From Tropicimonas isoalkanivorans (GTDB lineage Bacteria; Pseudomonadota; Alphaproteobacteria; Rhodobacterales; Rhodobacteraceae), in assembly GCF_900112335.1 (NCBI RefSeq), contig NZ_FOLG01000001.1, positions 806,001 through 870,000 of the forward strand: 64,000 bases of DNA, in the 5' to 3' direction. The number at the start of each line of letters is the position of its first letter. The stretch's first letter is position 1. Below the pieces are notes generated by a model, which ran no database searches, was not told the DNA's origin, and saw nothing but the letters and a program-made list of their open reading frames with translations. Both the position numbers and the translations under genes were made by a program. Positions 35,225 through 43,150 of the stretch are shown one piece after another.

Positions 35225-35399
35225 GACACCACCGTCTTGGTCTGGATCGGCTGACGCGCCCCCTTCAATTGCCGGATCGCGCACCGATTGCCGCGATCAA
35301 ACCGGCCATAGCCGGCGGATGCAACATTTCGGTCTGTCCAGAACCGCCGGCCTGGGTCGCCCGTGCCCCAAGGGCAACGGAGCGGGCAAAACGGATGAC

Positions 35400-35631
35400 T
35401 GCTGCCGTTAGGTAGTATTACCTAGGTATTCAAACGAATTCACCCGTCGGCGGAAAACTGCCAGTTTGCAGTTGTGGTTCTACCGTAGTGTGAGTGCAGT
35501 TGGTTGTGTTGATAAGCGCCAAAAGTCGAATGTTTATTTCGGTTTGAATTTCCTAGCGCGAGTGAGTGGTGCGCATATATTTATACTTTAGGATCCGGCG
35601 TCTCGGTTATCGGGGCGCCGGTATTTTTTTT
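35400..35631 (+). ncRNA. Candidate small RNA ending at an orphan intrinsic terminator
   Basis: A complete plus-strand terminator lies at 35595-35631, yet no plus-strand gene precedes it: both flanking genes are on the minus strand. The 190 bp upstream are AT-rich and contain only tiny frames, the best being a 33-codon GTG-started frame ending at the TAG just before the hairpin. A small regulatory RNA transcribed rightward is the simplest explanation. The 5' end given is approximate. No known RNA family was recognised. Confidence 0.4.
35595..35631 (+). terminator. Orphan Rho-independent terminator (plus strand)
   Basis: Stem CCGGCG (35595-35600) with CGCCGG (35616-35621), extended by five more pairs including two G-U (35601-35605 with 35611-35615), loop GTTAT, followed after TA by eight T (35624-35631). 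The T tract makes it directional for plus-strand transcription. Confidence 0.8.
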
Positions 35632-35735
35632 GGACACACTGTCCGAATTGCGCCCCCCCACCAGTCGGATTTCGGAACGCCCCAAACGGGGTCGTGCACG
35701 AGCAGCTTTGGCCGGTGAAAACGCGGCACGATTGC

Positions 35736-35765
35736 AAAGGAAAAGGGCCGGATCACTCCGGCCCT
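35736..35765 (-). terminator. Rho-independent terminator of the cytochrome c2 gene
   Basis: Perfect 9-bp stem AGGGCCGGA (35744-35752) with TCCGGCCCT (35757-35765), loop TCAC. On the minus strand it is followed by TTTTCCTTT. It lies 30 bp after the cytochrome c2 stop codon. Confidence 0.8.
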
Positions 35766-35795
35766 GCATCAGAATTCTTTCAGGCGATCGTCTGA

Positions 35796-36221
35796 TCAGC
35801 TGTCCGCGCCGAGCGACGAAAGGTATGCCCAAAGATCGTGCGCGTCCTGTTCCTTGCGGACCTTGAAGGACATCTTGCCCCGCGCGCCATCGTCTTCCAG
35901 ATACCCTTTCAGGAAACCGGTCGGGTCCTGGACATAGGCCACGAAGTCATCCTCGCTCCACGTCAAACCCGCCTCCCCGGCCGCCTCGAGGGATTTGGAG
36001 TATTTGAAGCCCTCTTCGGAACCTGCCGGCTTGTCTGCGATCCCATAGAGGTTCGGGCCGGTCTTGGCCTTCTTGCCAGCCAGCGTTTCGCCCGCGTCGT
36101 TCACCACGACGTGGCATGTCTGGCACTGCCGAAACGCTTTCTCGCCAGCATCGACATCGCCCTGCGCAGCGACCGACAGCGGCATCGAAACAAGGGCAGC
36201 GGCCCACAAAAAGGTCTTCAT
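35796..36221 (-). CDS. cycA: Cytochrome c2 / c550-type periplasmic electron carrier
   Basis: 141 aa: Sec signal peptide (MKTFLWAAALVSMPLSVAAQ) followed by a mature class-I cytochrome c of about 121 residues. The haem motif is CQTCH (about residues 33-37), the family segment is GPNLYGIADKPAGSEEGFKYSKS, and the axial Met is in GKMSFKV. The length and insertions fit alphaproteobacterial cytochrome c2 (R. sphaeroides cycA, Paracoccus c550), which carries electrons from cytochrome bc1 to cytochrome c oxidase. GAGGAGA five bases before the ATG is a strong ribosome-binding site. It is monocistronic with its own terminator and stands near the aa3-type oxidase genes it could feed. Confidence 0.93.
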   Translation of the reverse strand: MKTFLWAAALVSMPLSVAAQGDVDAGEKAFRQCQTCHVVVNDAGETLAGKKAKTGPNLYGIADKPAGSEEGFKYSKSLEAAGEAGLTWSEDDFVAYVQDPTGFLKGYLEDDGARGKMSFKVRKEQDAHDLWAYLSSLGADS

Positions 36222-36447
36222 AAGTATCTCCTCAACTTAGGGCCGGCAGCGACTTCAGCTGCCATCGCCCGATCCTTCACTGCGACCTTTCGGCAAGACC
36301 GCATCCCATATGGATGACTTAGTGCAAAAACCAGAAAGTCGACATCCGGAATACTATGGTGAGGTCCCGACCCAACTTGCAACCGCCATAGCCGCACGGC
36401 GCCCTCAAAAAAGCAGTTAAGGTGCAGGCGGAGTCGGGACAATCGCT

Positions 36448-36936
36448 TCAGGCGTCGAGATCAATGGGCTCTGGTGCCGGATTCCGGCGCCAGATGGCAT
36501 AGTTCAACGACGCAGCCACCGTCACCCATACGAGGTAGGGGACGAACAGAAGACCTGCCAGCAGGTTCACCATAAAGAATGTCACCATGGTGCCAGCAAC
36601 GGCCAGCCACAACGGCACCATCACCAGGAGGCCGCTTCCGATACGCCGCAACCCGAAGAAGACCGGCGTCCAGAGAGCGTTCAGGGTGATTTGAAGCGAC
36701 CAGAACGACAGGCCGATCCGCGATGCGTCGTCCCCGCTAAGGGAGTTTGTCACGATCACTGCTGCCCACGACATGAGCAGGTAGAGAACCGCCCAGACGA
36801 CGGGGAACATCCAATTCGGGGGCGTCCAATTGGGCTTGTCGAGGGAATCGTACCAGGTTCCCGGCGGAAACAGCACCCCAGTCGCACCCGCAACCAGACA
36901 GGCGGCGAGATAAAGGAGGAAGACAATCAGACCCAT
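36448..36936 (-). CDS. tspO: TspO/MBR family tryptophan-rich sensory protein
   Basis: 162-aa five-helix membrane protein of the TspO/peripheral-type benzodiazepine receptor family, which binds porphyrins; in Rhodobacter sphaeroides TspO negatively affects photosynthesis-gene expression in response to oxygen. Diagnostic features: WYDSLDKPNWTPPNWMFPVVW (Trp/Pro-rich first loop), LYLLMSWAAV, FWSLQITLNALWTPVFFGL and PYLVWVTVAASLNYAIWRRN at the end. The ATG at 36936 has GAGG six bases upstream and gives the typical length; the frame is open 45 codons further upstream without family similarity. It stands alone between fhs and cycA on the same strand. Confidence 0.93.
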   Translation of the reverse strand: MGLIVFLLYLAACLVAGATGVLFPPGTWYDSLDKPNWTPPNWMFPVVWAVLYLLMSWAAVIVTNSLSGDDASRIGLSFWSLQITLNALWTPVFFGLRRIGSGLLVMVPLWLAVAGTMVTFFMVNLLAGLLFVPYLVWVTVAASLNYAIWRRNPAPEPIDLDA

Positions 36937-37090
36937 CGGAAACCTCGGCAGTTTGGCGCTATACGGGCGCCGACTTCGAACGGCACCGAACGCGCCGCCC
37001 CTCTTGCAGAGGAACGCGGTTCGGAGCGGGCTTGTTCCTCCGGGCGGCCGGAGGCGTGCTTGGCCGGCCATGGTGTGGCCGGGCAGCGGA

Positions 37091-38770
37091 TCAGAAGAGT
37101 CCCTCGATGAACCCTTGCGCGCTGATGTGAATGGCCTCGGCGGAGGGCGTTTTCGGTAAGCCCGGCATCGTCATGATCTCTCCGCAGATCACCACAACGA
37201 ACCCCGCGCCGGCGGACAGGCGCACCTCCCGCACCGGCAGGCTGTGACCGACGGGTGCGCCGCGTTTGTTGGGATCGGTGGTGAAGGAATACTGCGTCTT
37301 TGCCATGCAGATCGGCAGATGCCCGTAGCCCTGCGCCTCCCAGTCCCGGAGCTGCTTGCGCACTTTGACGTCCGCCAGCACCTCGTCGGCGCGGTAGATG
37401 CGCTTGGCGATGCATTCGATCTTCTCGAAAAGCGGCATGTCGTCGGGATAGAGCGGGGCGAACTGCGCCGCCCCTTGTTCCACAATCTGCACGACCTTTG
37501 TGGCCAGCGCCTCCGTCCCTTTTGACCCCTCGGCCCAATGCCGGCACAGGATCGCCTCCGTGCCCTGACCCCTGACGTAGTCCCGGATCGCCTCGATCTC
37601 CGCGTCCGTATCGGTGACGAAGTGGTTGATCGCCACCACGGCCGGCACGCCGAACTGCTTGAGATTCTCGATGTGTCGGCCGAGGTTGGCACAACCTTTC
37701 TTCACCGCCGTGACGTTCTCCTCCCCGAGCCCGTCCTTGCCCACGCCGCCGTTCATCTTGAGCGCCCGGACCGTCGCCACGATCACCACCGCCGAGGGGG
37801 CCAGCCCCGCCTTGCGGCACTTGATGTCCATGAACTTCTCGGCCCCGAGATCGGCCCCGAAACCGGCCTCGGTGACAACGTAGTCGGCAAGCTTCAGGGC
37901 CGTCGTCGTGGCCACCACAGAGTTGCAGCCGTGCGCGATATTGGCGAACGGGCCGCCATGAACAAACGCGGGATTGTTCTCCAGCGTCTGCACGAGGTTG
38001 GGTTGCATCGCCTGCTGAAGCAGAACCGCCATGGCCCCGTCCGCCTTCAGGTCCCGGCACGTCACCGGCGAGCGGTCGCGGCGGTAGCCGACGATAATGT
38101 CGCCCAGGCGCCTTTCCAGATCGGCCATGTCGGTCGCGAGGCACAGGATTGCCATCACTTCGGAGGCCACGGTGATGTCGAAGCCGCCCTCGCGCGGGAA
38201 ACCGTTCGCCACGCCACCAAGGTTGCAGACGATCTGGCGGAGCGCGCGGTCGTTGATGTCCATCACCCGGCGAAAGGTGATCCGGCGGATGTCGATCTCC
38301 TGCGCGTTGCCCCAGTAGATGTGGTTGTCGATCATCGCGGCCAGCAGGTTGTGCGCCGCCGTGATCGCGTGGAAGTCGCCCGTGAAATGGAGGTTCATGT
38401 CCTCCATCGGCACGACCTGCGCATAACCGCCCCCGGCCGCGCCCCCCTTCATGCCGAAGCACGGGCCAAGCGATGCCTCCCGGATGCAGATCGCCGCGCT
38501 CTTGCCGATGGCATTGAGCCCGTCGCCCAGCCCCACGGTCGTCGTGGTCTTGCCCTCGCCCGCGGGCGTCGGGTTGATCGCAGTGACGAGGACAAGGTGC
38601 CCCTTCGGCCTGTCCGCGAGCGAGGCGATGAATTCGGCCGAAACCTTCGCCTTGTCGTGTCCGAAGGGAAGCAGGTGCTCGTCCGGAATGCCAAGCCGCG
38701 CCCCGATCTCCTGGATCGGCTTCTTGTCGGCGGCGCGGGCGATTTCGATGTCAGTCAGCGAATGCGTCAT
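37091..38770 (-). CDS. fhs: Formate--tetrahydrofolate ligase
   Basis: 559-aa cytosolic enzyme that makes 10-formyl-tetrahydrofolate from formate, ATP and THF in one-carbon metabolism. The sequence matches the family over its length: P-loop [19 protein letters not shown] (about 66-84), [36 protein letters not shown] split over the following 40 residues, [21 protein letters not shown] and the C-terminal [35 protein letters not shown] six bases before the ATG at 38770 confirms the start. In marine alphaproteobacteria fhs supports assimilation or oxidation of C1 units, for example from methylated compounds. No folD or purU is linked in the window. Confidence 0.97.
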   Translation of the reverse strand: MTHSLTDIEIARAADKKPIQEIGARLGIPDEHLLPFGHDKAKVSAEFIASLADRPKGHLVLVTAINPTPAGEGKTTTTVGLGDGLNAIGKSAAICIREASLGPCFGMKGGAAGGGYAQVVPMEDMNLHFTGDFHAITAAHNLLAAMIDNHIYWGNAQEIDIRRITFRRVMDINDRALRQIVCNLGGVANGFPREGGFDITVASEVMAILCLATDMADLERRLGDIIVGYRRDRSPVTCRDLKADGAMAVLLQQAMQPNLVQTLENNPAFVHGGPFANIAHGCNSVVATTTALKLADYVVTEAGFGADLGAEKFMDIKCRKAGLAPSAVVIVATVRALKMNGGVGKDGLGEENVTAVKKGCANLGRHIENLKQFGVPAVVAINHFVTDTDAEIEAIRDYVRGQGTEAILCRHWAEGSKGTEALATKVVQIVEQGAAQFAPLYPDDMPLFEKIECIAKRIYRADEVLADVKVRKQLRDWEAQGYGHLPICMAKTQYSFTTDPNKRGAPVGHSLPVREVRLSAGAGFVVVICGEIMTMPGLPKTPSAEAIHISAQGFIEGLF

Positions 38771-39196
38771 TGGCAGTCCCCCGCTCCACGTCCCGCGCCG
38801 TCCGTTGTCTGCCTTGTGCTGTGTTTCATCCGGTCCTCCCTTCCAGTCCCGACGACACCCGTCCGTGCCGTGGCGATGCGCCCGGGCACATGAACAGCCG
38901 CCACTCCCCCTGCGGATCGTAGCGTAGACCTTCGCCCGCAATCCGCCAGACCCGCTCGTCCAAAAGCGGCAAACGCCTGCTCCGGAACGAAGTTTCGGAC
39001 TGGCAATCCGCGTCACAACCGCAGGTGCAAAGGCATACGACCGTTGGGCCTGCGGGTCCATGGCGCCGTATTGCCCGCCTGCATGGCTGGCCATCACAGC
39101 ATGCGACCGCACAAAGACGCGTTGCACTCCCCTGCCCGCATCTGGCACATCCCGGATCGTGGCCCTTCGACCGACCTATCACGGGAGACCTTTTCC
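38771..39196. promoter_or_regulatory. Divergent intergenic region fhs / isochorismatase-like gene
   Basis: 426 bp between divergent genes. Frames on both strands run through it but have poor codon logic and no ribosome-binding site. It should hold the promoters of both genes. I looked for a tetrahydrofolate-type riboswitch before fhs and could not recognise one. No palindrome stood out. Confidence 0.35.
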
Positions 39197-39736
39197 ATGC
39201 TCATTCGGTCCGCCGAATCCGTGCTTGTCGTTATCGACATTCAGGAACGCCTTCTGCCTGCCATGCGATCCCCCGCCCAGACGGTCCGCAACACGCGCAC
39301 CCTGCTCGCCGCCGCGCAGGAAACGGGCGTGCCGGTTCTGATCACGGAGCAATATCCCGAAGGACTGGGGCCCACGGTTGCCGATCTCTCGCCGCCGCCG
39401 GACACCAAGGTGCTCACGAAGACGCACTTCTCCTGCATGGAGGACGCCACCTTCGCCGACGCATTCCGGAAGCTCGGTCGGAAACAGGCCGTGCTGGCCG
39501 GGATCGAAGCGCACATCTGCGTCACCCAGACCGCCGCCGGTCTGATCGAACAGGGATACGAGGTGTTCCTCGTTTCCGACGCCACTTCGTCGCGCACGGC
39601 AGAAAGCGAACAGGCCGCCGTGACGCGCCTGGCGGCGAATGGGGCGGGGATCGTCACGACGGAAATGGTCGTCTTCGAGTGGCTCGGGCAGGCTGGCACA
39701 CCAGCCTTCAAGAAGCTCCTCCCGCTCATAAAGTGA
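39197..39736 (+). CDS. Isochorismatase-like cysteine hydrolase
   Basis: 179-aa cytosolic alpha/beta hydrolase of the isochorismatase superfamily. The catalytic triad is visible: Asp in VVIDIQERLL (about residue 14), Lys in VLTKTHFSC (about 76) and nucleophilic Cys in GIEAHICVTQTA (about 111), with the cis-peptide segment before it. This single-domain form resembles the YcaC/nicotinamidase-related group; 'hydrolase' is safe, but the substrate cannot be read from the sequence. The ATG at 39197 follows GGGAGA by nine bases. The gene is alone, divergent from fhs and 186 bp upstream of ppc. Confidence 0.85.
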   Translation: MLIRSAESVLVVIDIQERLLPAMRSPAQTVRNTRTLLAAAQETGVPVLITEQYPEGLGPTVADLSPPPDTKVLTKTHFSCMEDATFADAFRKLGRKQAVLAGIEAHICVTQTAAGLIEQGYEVFLVSDATSSRTAESEQAAVTRLAANGAGIVTTEMVVFEWLGQAGTPAFKKLLPLIK

Positions 39737-39922
39737 CGGACGCGCGGCTGCGCGCGCTACGCGTCTAACGGTTCAATAACAGCACAGGACGGCGCCATTC
39801 CTCCGCTTTGCCGCCCCAAATCGGCGTCGGAGGCGACCTCGGCGCAGGCCACAGCTCTTTTCGGAAGCAGGCCGTTTTGAAGCGTGTTAAGGCGGAGCGA
39901 TGCAAAAACAGGAGACGTCGCG

Positions 39923-42625
39923 TTGGTTGATGAATCGGTGAAAATCGAGGGGGGTGACCCGCAGGTGCACGTGGACGAAGGAATTCGTTACCTCGGCAAG
40001 ATCCTCGGCCGGGTCGTTCACACGCAGGAGGGTGGCGACGCCTTCGACACCGTGGAAAACATCCGGCTCTCGTCGATCCATTACCACCGGACGGGGGATG
40101 AAAACGCCTACCAGAAGCTGCAGCGCACCATCTCCGGCATGTCCGAAGACAGAACGCTGCAGGTGTTGCGCGCCTTCACCTATTTCCTTCACCTCCTGAA
40201 CATCTCGCAGGATCAGGAGACGCTGGCCGCCGGCCGGAACGAGCCGTCACAGCTTGAAAGCGTGGTGGAAGCGATCCGGGAGGCCGGGTTTACAGAAGAG
40301 CAGATCAGCAAGTTCTTCCGCGAGGCCCTCGTCAGCCCGATCCTCACCGCCCACCCCACGGAAATCCGGCGGCAGAGCACCATGCGCTCGGAGTTCAAGA
40401 TCTTTCGCCTGCTCGACGACCGCACCCGCGCCCGGACAGTGGGGCTCGATCATTCCGACATCGATACGGCCATCGAACGCGAAATCTCGACGCTCTGGCA
40501 GACCCACCTGCTCCGCCGTGCCAAGCTGACGGTGAACGACGAGATCAAGAATGGGCTCGCCTACTTCGATCACACCTTCTTCCGCGCCGTTCCAGAGATA
40601 CAGGAAGCCGTGCACGATGCCCTCCACCTCCGGCCGGGAGAGGATGTCCCACCGTTTCTTCGGATCGGAACATGGATCGGCGGCGACCGGGACGGCAACC
40701 CCTTCGTGACCGACGAGGTCCTTCGCAACACCTTCCGTCTGCAAGCGGGCCACGCGCTGTCGCACTATCTGAGCGAGATCGACCAACTCGGGCTGGAGCT
40801 GTCGATGTCCACCCGCGTCGTCCCGGTGAGCGACGAGGTACTCGCGCTCGCCGAGAGGTCGCCGGACCGCTCCGTCCACCGACAGGACGAGCCGTACCGG
40901 CGCGGCCTGATCGGTGTCTTCTCCCGGCTTGCCGCGACGCTGAAGGAGATCGACCCCGAAGCGCCGCCGCCCCGCGTTCCCCTGCCGGCCTCCCCGTACA
41001 CCGGCCCGGAGGAAGTGCTGACCGATCTCGATGTGATCGACACCTCGCTCCGGGCAAATCAGGCGGGGTTGATCGCGGACGGACGGCTGCTCTCGCTTCG
41101 GCGCAAGATCCGCAGCTTCGGCTTCCATCTCGCCAGCGTCGACCTGCGCCAGAACTCTGCCGTCCATGCCACGACCGTGGCGGAACTGTTCGAAGCGATC
41201 GCGCCCGGGACCGGCTATATGGATCTCTCGGAGGAGGCGCGCGTCGAACTCCTCCGGGCCGAACTCAACTCCCCGCGCTCGCTCCTGCGCCCGTTCTGGG
41301 ACTATTCGGACGCAACGGAGAAGGAGCTCCGGATCTTTCGCACGGCCAAGGACATCATCGACCGCTTCGGACCGAAGGCCATCTGCACCGCGATCATCTC
41401 CAACGCGCAGTCGGTCTCCGACGTGCTCGAGCTCTCGGTCCTGCTGAAGCAAGTGGGCCTTCTTGCGCTCGACGGCAGCTGTACGATCTCGGTGGTGCCT
41501 CTCTTCGAGACCATCGCCGACCTTCAGATGGGTCCCACGATCATCAGCGAGTTGCTGGACCTGCCGGAATACCGCCGCGTGCTCGACAGCCAGGGCGGCA
41601 TCCAGGAAATCATGCTCGGCTACAGCGACAGCAACAAGGACGGCGGGTTCGTCACCTCGGGCTGGGAGCTGCACAAGGCAGAGCGTGAACTGGTAAAGCT
41701 GTTCCGCGACCGCAGCCTGCGCCTGCGCCTGTTCCATGGCCGCGGCGGTTCCGTCGGCCGCGGCGGGGGGCCCGCTCGCGAAGCCATCACTGCGCAGCCG
41801 CCGGGGGCCGTGGACGGTCAAATCCGGCTGACCGAACAGGGCGAGGTGATCTCCTCGCGCTATGGCCATGCCGAGAGCGGGTATGCACACCTGGAAACGC
41901 TGGTGTCCGCAACGGCGGAGGCGAGCTTGCTGCCCGGCCCGGACCTCGCCACAGAAGACGCCGAGGCAATCATGGAGAGCCTCTCCGAGCACGCCTTCCG
42001 GGCCTATCGAAGCCTCGTCTTCGAGACCGACGGGTTCGAGGACTTTTTCTGGTCCTCCACCATCATCAACGAGATCGCCTCGCTTAACATCGGCTCACGG
42101 CCAGCGTCCCGTTCGACCACGCGGGAGATCACGTCGCTCAGGGCCATTCCGTGGGTCTTCAGCTGGGCGCAGTGCCGCCTGATGCTTCCCGGCTGGTACG
42201 GCTTCGGGACCGCGGTGAAGTCCTGGCAGGACGCGAATCCCGACCGGGGCGACGCCCTGGCCGACCTCTATCGCGATTGGCCATTCTTTCACTCCATGGT
42301 GGCGAAGGTGGTCTCGGTCATCGAGAAGAGCGATCTGTCGATCGCCTCGCACTACGCCGACCTGGTGGAAGACACGGCGCTCAGGGACCGGATCTTCAGC
42401 CGTATCTCGGAGGAGTGGCACGCCACGGCCGACGCGTTGGAAGCCATCACTGGAGAGCGGCCAGTCAAGGTGGAACAGCACCGCACGCCGTACCTCGACC
42501 CGCTCAACCACATCCAGGTGTCGCTCATGGAGAAAGTTCGCACCGAGGAAACCACGGAGCGGATCAAGCGTGGTCTCCTGCTGTCGATCAACGGAGTGGC
42601 GTCCGGGCTGCGAAATACCGGCTGA
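39923..42625 (+). CDS. ppc: Phosphoenolpyruvate carboxylase
   Basis: 900-aa anaplerotic enzyme converting phosphoenolpyruvate and bicarbonate to oxaloacetate. Signature motifs: LTAHPTEIRRQST (catalytic His, about residue 144), GGDRDGNPFV, EIMLGYSDSNKDGG and FHGRGGSVGRGGGP (the Gly-rich catalytic loop). The C-terminus, NTG, is that of complete PEPC. The likely start is TTG at 39923, with GGAGA seven bases upstream; no ATG fits in frame. A 13-codon frame beginning at ATG 39900 overlaps this start out of frame and could be a leader, but nothing supports it beyond position. Allosteric control by acetyl-CoA and aspartate is common in bacterial PEPC. The gene is monocistronic. Confidence 0.96.
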   Translation: MVDESVKIEGGDPQVHVDEGIRYLGKILGRVVHTQEGGDAFDTVENIRLSSIHYHRTGDENAYQKLQRTISGMSEDRTLQVLRAFTYFLHLLNISQDQETLAAGRNEPSQLESVVEAIREAGFTEEQISKFFREALVSPILTAHPTEIRRQSTMRSEFKIFRLLDDRTRARTVGLDHSDIDTAIEREISTLWQTHLLRRAKLTVNDEIKNGLAYFDHTFFRAVPEIQEAVHDALHLRPGEDVPPFLRIGTWIGGDRDGNPFVTDEVLRNTFRLQAGHALSHYLSEIDQLGLELSMSTRVVPVSDEVLALAERSPDRSVHRQDEPYRRGLIGVFSRLAATLKEIDPEAPPPRVPLPASPYTGPEEVLTDLDVIDTSLRANQAGLIADGRLLSLRRKIRSFGFHLASVDLRQNSAVHATTVAELFEAIAPGTGYMDLSEEARVELLRAELNSPRSLLRPFWDYSDATEKELRIFRTAKDIIDRFGPKAICTAIISNAQSVSDVLELSVLLKQVGLLALDGSCTISVVPLFETIADLQMGPTIISELLDLPEYRRVLDSQGGIQEIMLGYSDSNKDGGFVTSGWELHKAERELVKLFRDRSLRLRLFHGRGGSVGRGGGPAREAITAQPPGAVDGQIRLTEQGEVISSRYGHAESGYAHLETLVSATAEASLLPGPDLATEDAEAIMESLSEHAFRAYRSLVFETDGFEDFFWSSTIINEIASLNIGSRPASRSTTREITSLRAIPWVFSWAQCRLMLPGWYGFGTAVKSWQDANPDRGDALADLYRDWPFFHSMVAKVVSVIEKSDLSIASHYADLVEDTALRDRIFSRISEEWHATADALEAITGERPVKVEQHRTPYLDPLNHIQVSLMEKVRTEETTERIKRGLLLSINGVASGLRNTG

Positions 42626-42657
42626 CGGCGCAACGGCGCCATTTGCCGCGCGCTAGG

Positions 42658-42682
42658 GGCTGAACGCTAACGGCGTTCAGCC
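42658..42682. terminator. Bidirectional hairpin between convergent ppc and Rap1a/Tai-like genes
   Basis: Perfect 10-bp stem, GGCTGAACGC with GCGTTCAGCC, loop TAACG, centred between two convergent stop codons (42625 and 42688). No T tract follows on either side, so it may work with Rho or as an mRNA 3'-end stabiliser rather than as a classical intrinsic terminator. Confidence 0.5.
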
Positions 42683-42687
42683 GACGT

Positions 42688-43080
42688 CTATTCGCAGGGG
42701 AACGAGTCTTTCAGCGTGTCCATGACCGATTGCGCCGCCGGCATCGCGATACGTTCGGAATAGGAGGCATGGACCCACCGCATGAAGGCCCAGCGGACTT
42801 CGTCGGCGACATTGTCCTCGGGCAGGCAAATGCCAACCTCGGGTCCAAGCTGACCGGTCACGTCGAGCGCGTTGACGAAGCCTATGAGGTATTGTTCGCA
42901 CTCGATCTCCGCTGCCTCGCCCCAACGCGCGTCGTTGTCGGCCTCCTGGCAGGGCGAAAGCAGTTCCCGTGTGGTGTAGTTCGAATGGATCGTCAGGACG
43001 GACGACACGCCCGCCTGGGCGGGCGACAGGCTCGCTGCGCCAAGCGCCAACGCGGCGGCGATGGTGGGGGTAACTCGCAT
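42688..43080 (-). CDS. Rap1a/Tai family-like small exported protein
   Basis: 130 aa: Sec signal peptide (MRVTPTIAAALALGAASLSPAQA) and a mature domain of about 107 residues with paired Cys: SPCQEADND, IECEQYLIGFVNAL, GICLPED and a C-terminal DSFPC. The pattern C...C..Y..GF...CLP...V....WV..........A...V...L...FPC is that of Rap1a/Tai immunity-type proteins, originally found as protectors against type VI amidase effectors. Many such proteins are orphans with no toxin nearby, as here, so an immunity role is not shown. The ATG at 43080 gives the signal peptide. It lies 70 bp after the multihaem cytochrome gene on the same strand and could be co-transcribed with it. Confidence 0.72.
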   Translation of the reverse strand: MRVTPTIAAALALGAASLSPAQAGVSSVLTIHSNYTTRELLSPCQEADNDARWGEAAEIECEQYLIGFVNALDVTGQLGPEVGICLPEDNVADEVRWAFMRWVHASYSERIAMPAAQSVMDTLKDSFPCE

Positions 43081-43150
43081 GGTCTGGGCTCCCGTTCGTG
43101 GAATGTCCTTGCCCGTCACCCCGTAAGTCCGGGGTGACGGTGGTCGGCGC

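Larger units (their letters stand above)
35225..35795. other. 571-bp gap between sensor kinase and cytochrome c2 genes
   Basis: No convincing protein-coding gene is present. The first 170 bp hold the promoter of the kinase gene. From about 35400 to 35590 the sequence is conspicuously AT-rich for this genome and ends at a strong plus-strand terminator (35595-35631). The remainder carries the terminator of the cytochrome c2 gene on the minus strand. A frame on the minus strand at 35581-35832 crosses both terminators and is rejected. Confidence 0.5.

Noticed and set aside
35581-35832. 83-codon minus-strand frame after cycA
   Set aside because: It spans two intrinsic terminators and overlaps the cycA 3' end. 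No ribosome-binding site or similarity.
37538-38893. 451-codon plus-strand frame opposite fhs
   Set aside because: Complete overlap with a highly conserved enzyme gene. No start signal and a His/Arg-rich shadow composition.
38826-39182. 118-codon minus-strand frame upstream of fhs
   Set aside because: Cys/Arg-rich but without a ribosome-binding site or family. More likely the divergent promoter region.
38771-39196. Tetrahydrofolate riboswitch before fhs
   Set aside because: No conserved paired elements could be recognised in the leader.
39739-39765. Hairpin GACGCG...CGCGTC after the isochorismatase-like gene
   Set aside because: Only six base pairs with a large GC-repeat loop and no T tract; expected by chance in such GC-rich DNA.
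39900-39941. 13-codon leader frame overlapping the ppc start
   Set aside because: The ATG has only a weak GGCGGAG upstream and there is no sign of attenuation (no repeated codons or terminator hairpin). Position alone is not enough.
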